Assembly (NCBI RefSeq): GCF_014645655.1
Contig: NZ_BMMD01000016.1
Span: 1 to 64,000, forward strand
Reading direction: 5' to 3'
Length of the DNA stretch: 64,000 nucleotides
Source: Agromyces bauzanensis
GTDB taxonomy: Bacteria > Actinomycetota > Actinomycetes > Actinomycetales > Microbacteriaceae
Positions 60,536-64,000 of this stretch are shown one piece after another. Position numbers and translations under genes: made by a program. The notes under the pieces are model-generated. The model ran no database searches, was not told where the DNA came from, and worked only from the letters and a program-made list of their open reading frames with translations. How positions within the stretch are numbered: the first letter of the stretch is position 1; each line of letters begins with the position of its first letter.

Positions 60536-61621
60536 ATGCCCGCCTCGACAGAACCCCGCGTGGCCCTGTACTTCGATTTCGACAACATCGTCATCTCGCG
60601 CTACGACCAGCTGCACGGCGACGGCGCGTACCGCAAGGACACGTCTCGCACCAAGACCGTCTCGCCCGGCACGCAGGCCGCCGCGCGCCTGAAGAAGGCG
60701 ACGGTCGACATCGACGCCGTGCTCGACTTCGCCGCGACGTTCGGCACGATCGCGATCTCACGTGCGTACGCCGACTGGTCGACGCCCGTGAACGCCAGCT
60801 ATCGCGGCCAACTCATCGACCGGGCGGTCGACCTCGTGCAATTGTTCCCACTGTCGGCGACGAAGAACGGCGCCGACATCCGCCTCGCCGTCGACGCGGT
60901 CGAGGACATGTTTCGCATCGAGGACCTGACCCACATCGTCATCGTCGGGGGCGACTCCGACTACGTCGCCCTCGCCCAGAAGTGCAAGCGGCTCGGCCGC
61001 TACGTCGTGGGCATCGGGGTGTCGGGCGGCACGAGCCGTGCGCTCACCGCGTCGTGCGACGAGTTCGCCGACTACGACGCGCTGCTGTCGACGGATGCCG
61101 CGGTCGAGGAGGACGAGGCGGGAACGGTCGAGACGCCGGTCGAGCCGGCGGCGGCGCCCGAGGCATCCGCCCCTGCTCGATCGCGCCGTGCGTCGTCGCG
61201 CGAGGGGAAGCCGAAGCAGGGAGCGGGAGTCGACGCGACCGTCGCCGAACTCGCGGAATCGAGGCGGGCCGAACCGCCGACCAACCAACCCGCCACCGAG
61301 ACCGCCGTGGGGAAGGCTGCGAAGTCGACCGCACGTCGCACGAGCCCCGAATCGGAGGAGGCGACGACGGCGACGACGCGCAACCCCGGGCGCCTGCTGC
61401 TGAAAGCCCTGGAGCTGCTGCGCGCGAAGAACGACCAGGAGTGGCAGGCGAGCGGTGCCGTGAAGAACCAGATGCTCCGCATGGACCCCGGCTTCCAGGA
61501 GCGCCGGCTCGGTTTCGCCTCGTTCACCGACTTCGTGAAGTCGCGTGCGGGCGTGGTCGAACTCGACGAGACCGGCGGCAACCGCGTCCGGATCCGCCCG
61601 AAGGCCGTGAAGAAGGACTGA
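60536..61621 (+). CDS. NYN-domain RNase-like protein with C-terminal LOTUS/OST-HTH domain
   Basis: 361 residues. The PIN-like NYN nuclease core has acidic residues in VALYFDFDNIVISRY, KNGADIRLAVDAVEDMF and IVIVGGDSDYVALAQKCKRL. A low-complexity Ala/Glu/Arg linker (about 205-290) leads to an OST-HTH/LOTUS RNA-binding domain (LLLKALELLRAKNDQEWQAS, FQERRLGFASFTDFVKSRAG). Likely an RNase acting on structured RNA; targets unknown. CGGAAGG lies before the ATG at 60536. Confidence 0.92.
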   Translation: MPASTEPRVALYFDFDNIVISRYDQLHGDGAYRKDTSRTKTVSPGTQAAARLKKATVDIDAVLDFAATFGTIAISRAYADWSTPVNASYRGQLIDRAVDLVQLFPLSATKNGADIRLAVDAVEDMFRIEDLTHIVIVGGDSDYVALAQKCKRLGRYVVGIGVSGGTSRALTASCDEFADYDALLSTDAAVEEDEAGTVETPVEPAAAPEASAPARSRRASSREGKPKQGAGVDATVAELAESRRAEPPTNQPATETAVGKAAKSTARRTSPESEEATTATTRNPGRLLLKALELLRAKNDQEWQASGAVKNQMLRMDPGFQERRLGFASFTDFVKSRAGVVELDETGGNRVRIRPKAVKKD

Positions 61622-61633
61622 GGGACCGGAAGC

Positions 61634-61900
61634 CTAGTCCCGGGAGCCGCGGCCGCCACCACCCGGGCCGTAGATGATGATCGCGACGACCGGGATGAGG
61701 AAGAACCACAGCCAGGACCACGCGAAGCCGCGAAGAGCGGCATGAGGTCGCCCCTGGTGACGGCTCACCGCGCCGCGCTCGCGCGCTCCTGGTACTAGCC
61801 GTCCCACGGTGCGCGCGTCGGCGAGCTGCCCCACGGCCTCGTCGCGCTCGGCGTCGCTCAGCCGCAGGTCGGGCCGGTCTGGATTCGCATATCCGCTCAT
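61634..61900 (-). CDS. DUF1707-type membrane protein, middle part frame-scrambled
   Basis: 88 residues as read. The first 37 are a clean DUF1707 start (SGYANPDRPDLRLSDAERDE, then QLADARTVGRL). The following EEFeeR...TRGDLxxLF block is missing in this frame, but parts of it (QERASAAR, TRGDLMPLFA) are present in another frame. The frame then resumes with a C-terminal helix (FAWSWLWFFLIPVVAIIIYG). So two or more indels have scrambled the middle while keeping the end in frame. It may be a damaged gene or still a short membrane peptide. Confidence 0.6.
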   Translation of the reverse strand: MSGYANPDRPDLRLSDAERDEAVGQLADARTVGRLVPGARERGAVSRHQGRPHAALRGFAWSWLWFFLIPVVAIIIYGPGGGGRGSRD

Positions 61901-62019
61901 GACCCCAGCCTGCCGTGTGCGGGCGTCGACGGTGGGACTTTCGTCGCGGTATCCGTCGCCCCGACCGTGCAGACTGGGGCCGCAGGCGAATCCCGCCGAA
62001 ACGAACGGAGCACGAGGAC

Positions 62020-63054
62020 ATGAAGGCACTGCAATACCGCGAGATCGGCGCCGAACCCGAGGTGGTCGAGGTCGAGACACCCGAACCGGGTCCGGGGCAG
62101 GTGCGGCTCAAGGTGACCGCGGCAGGCGCCTGCCATTCTGACAGCTTCATCATGGGGCTGCCCGCCGACCAGTACGGGTGGGGACTCCCACTCACGCTCG
62201 GTCACGAGGGCGTCGGCGTCGTCGACAAGCTCGGTGACGGCGTCACCGGACTCGCGCTGGGCGAATCCGTGGCGGTATACGGGCCCCAAGGCTGCGGGCG
62301 TTGCTACCAGTGCGCGCAGGGCAAGGAGAACTACTGCCCGCGTGCGGCGGAGCTCGGCATCGCCCCTCCGGGACTCGGCGCACCCGGCTCGATGGCGGAG
62401 TACATGCTCGTGCCCGACGCGCGGCACCTCCTGCCGATCGGCGACCTCGACCCGGTCGCGAACGTGGCGTTGACGGATGCCGGGCTGACTCCCTATCACG
62501 CGATCAAGATGTCGCTGCCGAAGCTCGTGCCTGGCTCGACCGCGGTCGTCATCGGCGCGGGCGGGCTCGGCCACGTCGCGATCCAGATGCTGCGGGCCCT
62601 CACCCCCGCGATGGTGATCGCCCTCGATGTGAGCGTCGAGAAACTGAAGCTCGCGACGGAGGTGGGCGCGCACCACGTCTTCCCCTCCGACGGCGAGTCC
62701 GCCGAGCGTGTACGCGAGCTCACGCACGGCAGGGGCGCCACTGCGGTGTTCGACTTCGTCGCCATCCAGCCGACACTCGACGCGAGCCACGACATGGTCG
62801 CGGTCGAGGGTGACGTGGTGCTCGTGGGCGTAGGAGCCGGCACCCTGCCGAGCGGCTTGCTCGCCGCCCCCTACGACTCGGTGGTTCGGGCGCCGTACTG
62901 GGGCTCGCGGTCGGAGCTGTTCGAGGTGTTCGACCTGTCCCGCGCCGGCCTCGTGCACGTCGAGACCGAGGTGTTCTCGCTCGACGATGCGCCCGAAGCG
63001 TACCGCCGGCTGCACGAGGGCACGCTGCGCGGGCGGGCGATCGTGGTGCCGTAG
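62020..63054 (+). CDS. Zinc-dependent NAD alcohol dehydrogenase (ADH-A-like)
   Basis: 344 residues, closely like Rhodococcus ADH-A in wording. Catalytic zinc ligands in AAGACHSDSFIMG and LTLGHEGVGVV; structural zinc Cys set in GPQGCGRCYQCAQGKENYC; Rossmann loop VVIGAGGLGHVAIQML; ends YRRLHEGTLRGRAIVVP. Oxidises secondary alcohols or reduces ketones with NAD. GGAGCACGAGG lies before the ATG at 62020. Confidence 0.94.
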   Translation: MKALQYREIGAEPEVVEVETPEPGPGQVRLKVTAAGACHSDSFIMGLPADQYGWGLPLTLGHEGVGVVDKLGDGVTGLALGESVAVYGPQGCGRCYQCAQGKENYCPRAAELGIAPPGLGAPGSMAEYMLVPDARHLLPIGDLDPVANVALTDAGLTPYHAIKMSLPKLVPGSTAVVIGAGGLGHVAIQMLRALTPAMVIALDVSVEKLKLATEVGAHHVFPSDGESAERVRELTHGRGATAVFDFVAIQPTLDASHDMVAVEGDVVLVGVGAGTLPSGLLAAPYDSVVRAPYWGSRSELFEVFDLSRAGLVHVETEVFSLDDAPEAYRRLHEGTLRGRAIVVP

Positions 63055-63102
63055 CTCGGCTCACCGGGTCCGGCGGCCGGGCGTCGGACCCGGACGCTCG
63101 CC

Positions 63103-64000
63103 TCAGGCGAACGCGTCCTGCCGGCGCCAGGCGGGACCCGCATCGGGCGCGTCGTCACGCGTGACGCTCGCCTGGATGAGGCCGTACGGCCGGTCGTCGG
63201 CGTGGAACACCTCGTTGTCGTTCTCGATGCCGAACCGCTCGAGGTCGTAGCGGAAGTGGTGCTTGTTCGGCGCCGAGAGCCGCACCTCGGCGATGACGTC
63301 GTACGCCTCGAGCACCGCCTTGCCCATCTCGTAGAGGGTCTGCTGCAGCGCCAGCGAGTGCACGACGGCGAACTGGCGCACGAGCAGCGACCTGACCCCG
63401 GCGTACACCGCGTTCCAGTCGGCTTCGGTGGTGGTGAACCGCCATGTCGCCACCAGCGAGGTCGCCATCACGCGGTCGGTCGTGGGCTCGAGCACCGTGT
63501 ATTCGTCCTCGTAGAAGCCGTGGAACTCCGAGCCGGTCGACTTCAGGATGACGAGGTCCTTCAGCCCGCCGGTGATCCAGGTGCGCTGGGCGTCCCCTCT
63601 GCCCTCCACGGTCACCGACGCGGTGCGCACCTCCTGTCCCTTCCGGACCCAGGTGTGGTCGTGCTCGACGCCGTCGACGAGCGCGCGCTCCCATGCGTAG
63701 TCCTCGATCTCGATGCGGGCGGCGGCGACCGGCGGCACGTCGTCGACGAAGTGTCGCGCGAGCGAGAGCCCGTACTCCTCGATCGACGCTGTGCCGAGGC
63801 GCTTCGCGTAGGCGTATGCGGTCTGCTTCTGCGAATCGGTGGGCAGCACGTTGGACTGGTCGCCGACGAGGTGGGCCGGTGCGAAGTCGCCGCGCAGCGC
63901 AGTCGACACGTTCACGTCGTGGATCTCGTGCCGCGGCGTGTCGCGCACGATCCGCACGATCCGGTTCTCCGCCTTGCCGTACTGGTGGTCTCCGAGGATG
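63103..64000 (-). CDS. uox: Urate oxidase, 5' end beyond the window
   Basis: Oxidises urate to 5-hydroxyisourate in purine breakdown. The reading continues to the right edge (ILGDHQYGKAENRIVRIVRD), where the family's N-terminus lies, so only about five residues plus the start are missing. Conserved blocks: HEIHDVNVSTALRGDFAPAH, SNVLPTDSQKQTAYAYAKRL (active-site Thr/Lys region), STGSEFHGFYEDEYTVL and NKHHFRYDLERFGIENDNEV with PYGLIQASV. It is convergent with the alcohol dehydrogenase. Confidence 0.95.
   Translation of the reverse strand, partial: ILGDHQYGKAENRIVRIVRDTPRHEIHDVNVSTALRGDFAPAHLVGDQSNVLPTDSQKQTAYAYAKRLGTASIEEYGLSLARHFVDDVPPVAAARIEIEDYAWERALVDGVEHDHTWVRKGQEVRTASVTVEGRGDAQRTWITGGLKDLVILKSTGSEFHGFYEDEYTVLEPTTDRVMATSLVATWRFTTTEADWNAVYAGVRSLLVRQFAVVHSLALQQTLYEMGKAVLEAYDVIAEVRLSAPNKHHFRYDLERFGIENDNEVFHADDRPYGLIQASVTRDDAPDAGPAWRRQDAFA

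Noticed and set aside
1-64000. Prophage or conjugative element
   Set aside because: No integrase, terminase, portal, relaxase or type IV secretion genes; only IS remnants and an RM island are seen.

Overview
The window is 64 kb of high-GC actinobacterial chromosome. Gene content (two LCP cell-wall ligases, serS-dagK-pheA-pgm order, NYN/LOTUS nuclease, ADH-A-like dehydrogenase, uricase), many leaderless TAnnnT promoters 6-8 nt before ATG/GTG, GTGA/ATGA gene overlaps and the recurrent word CGGATGCC/GGCATCCG all suggest a Microbacteriaceae member (Agromyces/Microbacterium type). The family is an inference; no rRNA is present to fix it.

Layout. 1-1952: scar with an IS1380 remnant, a frameshifted gene and a fossil copy of the 3' half of the neighbouring tRNA-Ser(GCU). 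1953-13484: core block on both strands: tRNA-Ser(GCU), LCP1, tRNA-Ser(UGA), LCP2, HAD phosphatase, serS, dagK, two small membrane proteins, pheA, DUF445, a cluster of direct and inverted repeats, pgm. 13538-17376: MFS exporter, VanY-type peptidase, a LacI regulator and a decayed tandem copy of it. 17411-27197: SulP anion transporter, two ArsR regulators and a six-gene membrane complex related to hydrogenase-4/complex I. Its small and large subunits have lost nearly all metal ligands, while the antiporter-like subunits keep their charged residues. This is the most interesting locus here.

27274-38342: a type I restriction-modification island (hsdR, hsdS, hsdM) carrying an embedded hipBA pair, two small overlapping genes and an HTH/degenerate-methylase/specificity-like fusion protein. 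38527-40523: a divergent four-gene cluster (DUF3892, two membrane-anchored proteins, a lipoprotein). 40584-48162: orphan beta-class methyltransferase, flavodoxin, lipoate ligase, lipase, and the transglutaminase/alpha-E/circularly permuted ATP-grasp trio, whose ATP-grasp C-terminus is rewritten by a palindromic repeat.

48368-50322: MarR plus MFS exporter. 50315-53672: scar with an ABC permease tail, two IS110 pieces around an acyl-CoA synthetase gene, and a rhamnulose-phosphate aldolase fragment. 53673-56925: PPOX-family protein and TetR with shared operators, 2-hydroxyacid dehydrogenase, serine hydrolase. 57054-58680: a second hipBA with four operator-like sites. 58786-64000: IclR, DJ-1/PfpI, NYN-LOTUS protein, DUF1707 remnant, alcohol dehydrogenase, and uricase running off the right edge. 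Three copies of a roughly 65-bp palindromic element lie between 56.9 and 60.5 kb.

No CRISPR array, rRNA, riboswitch or replication origin was seen.
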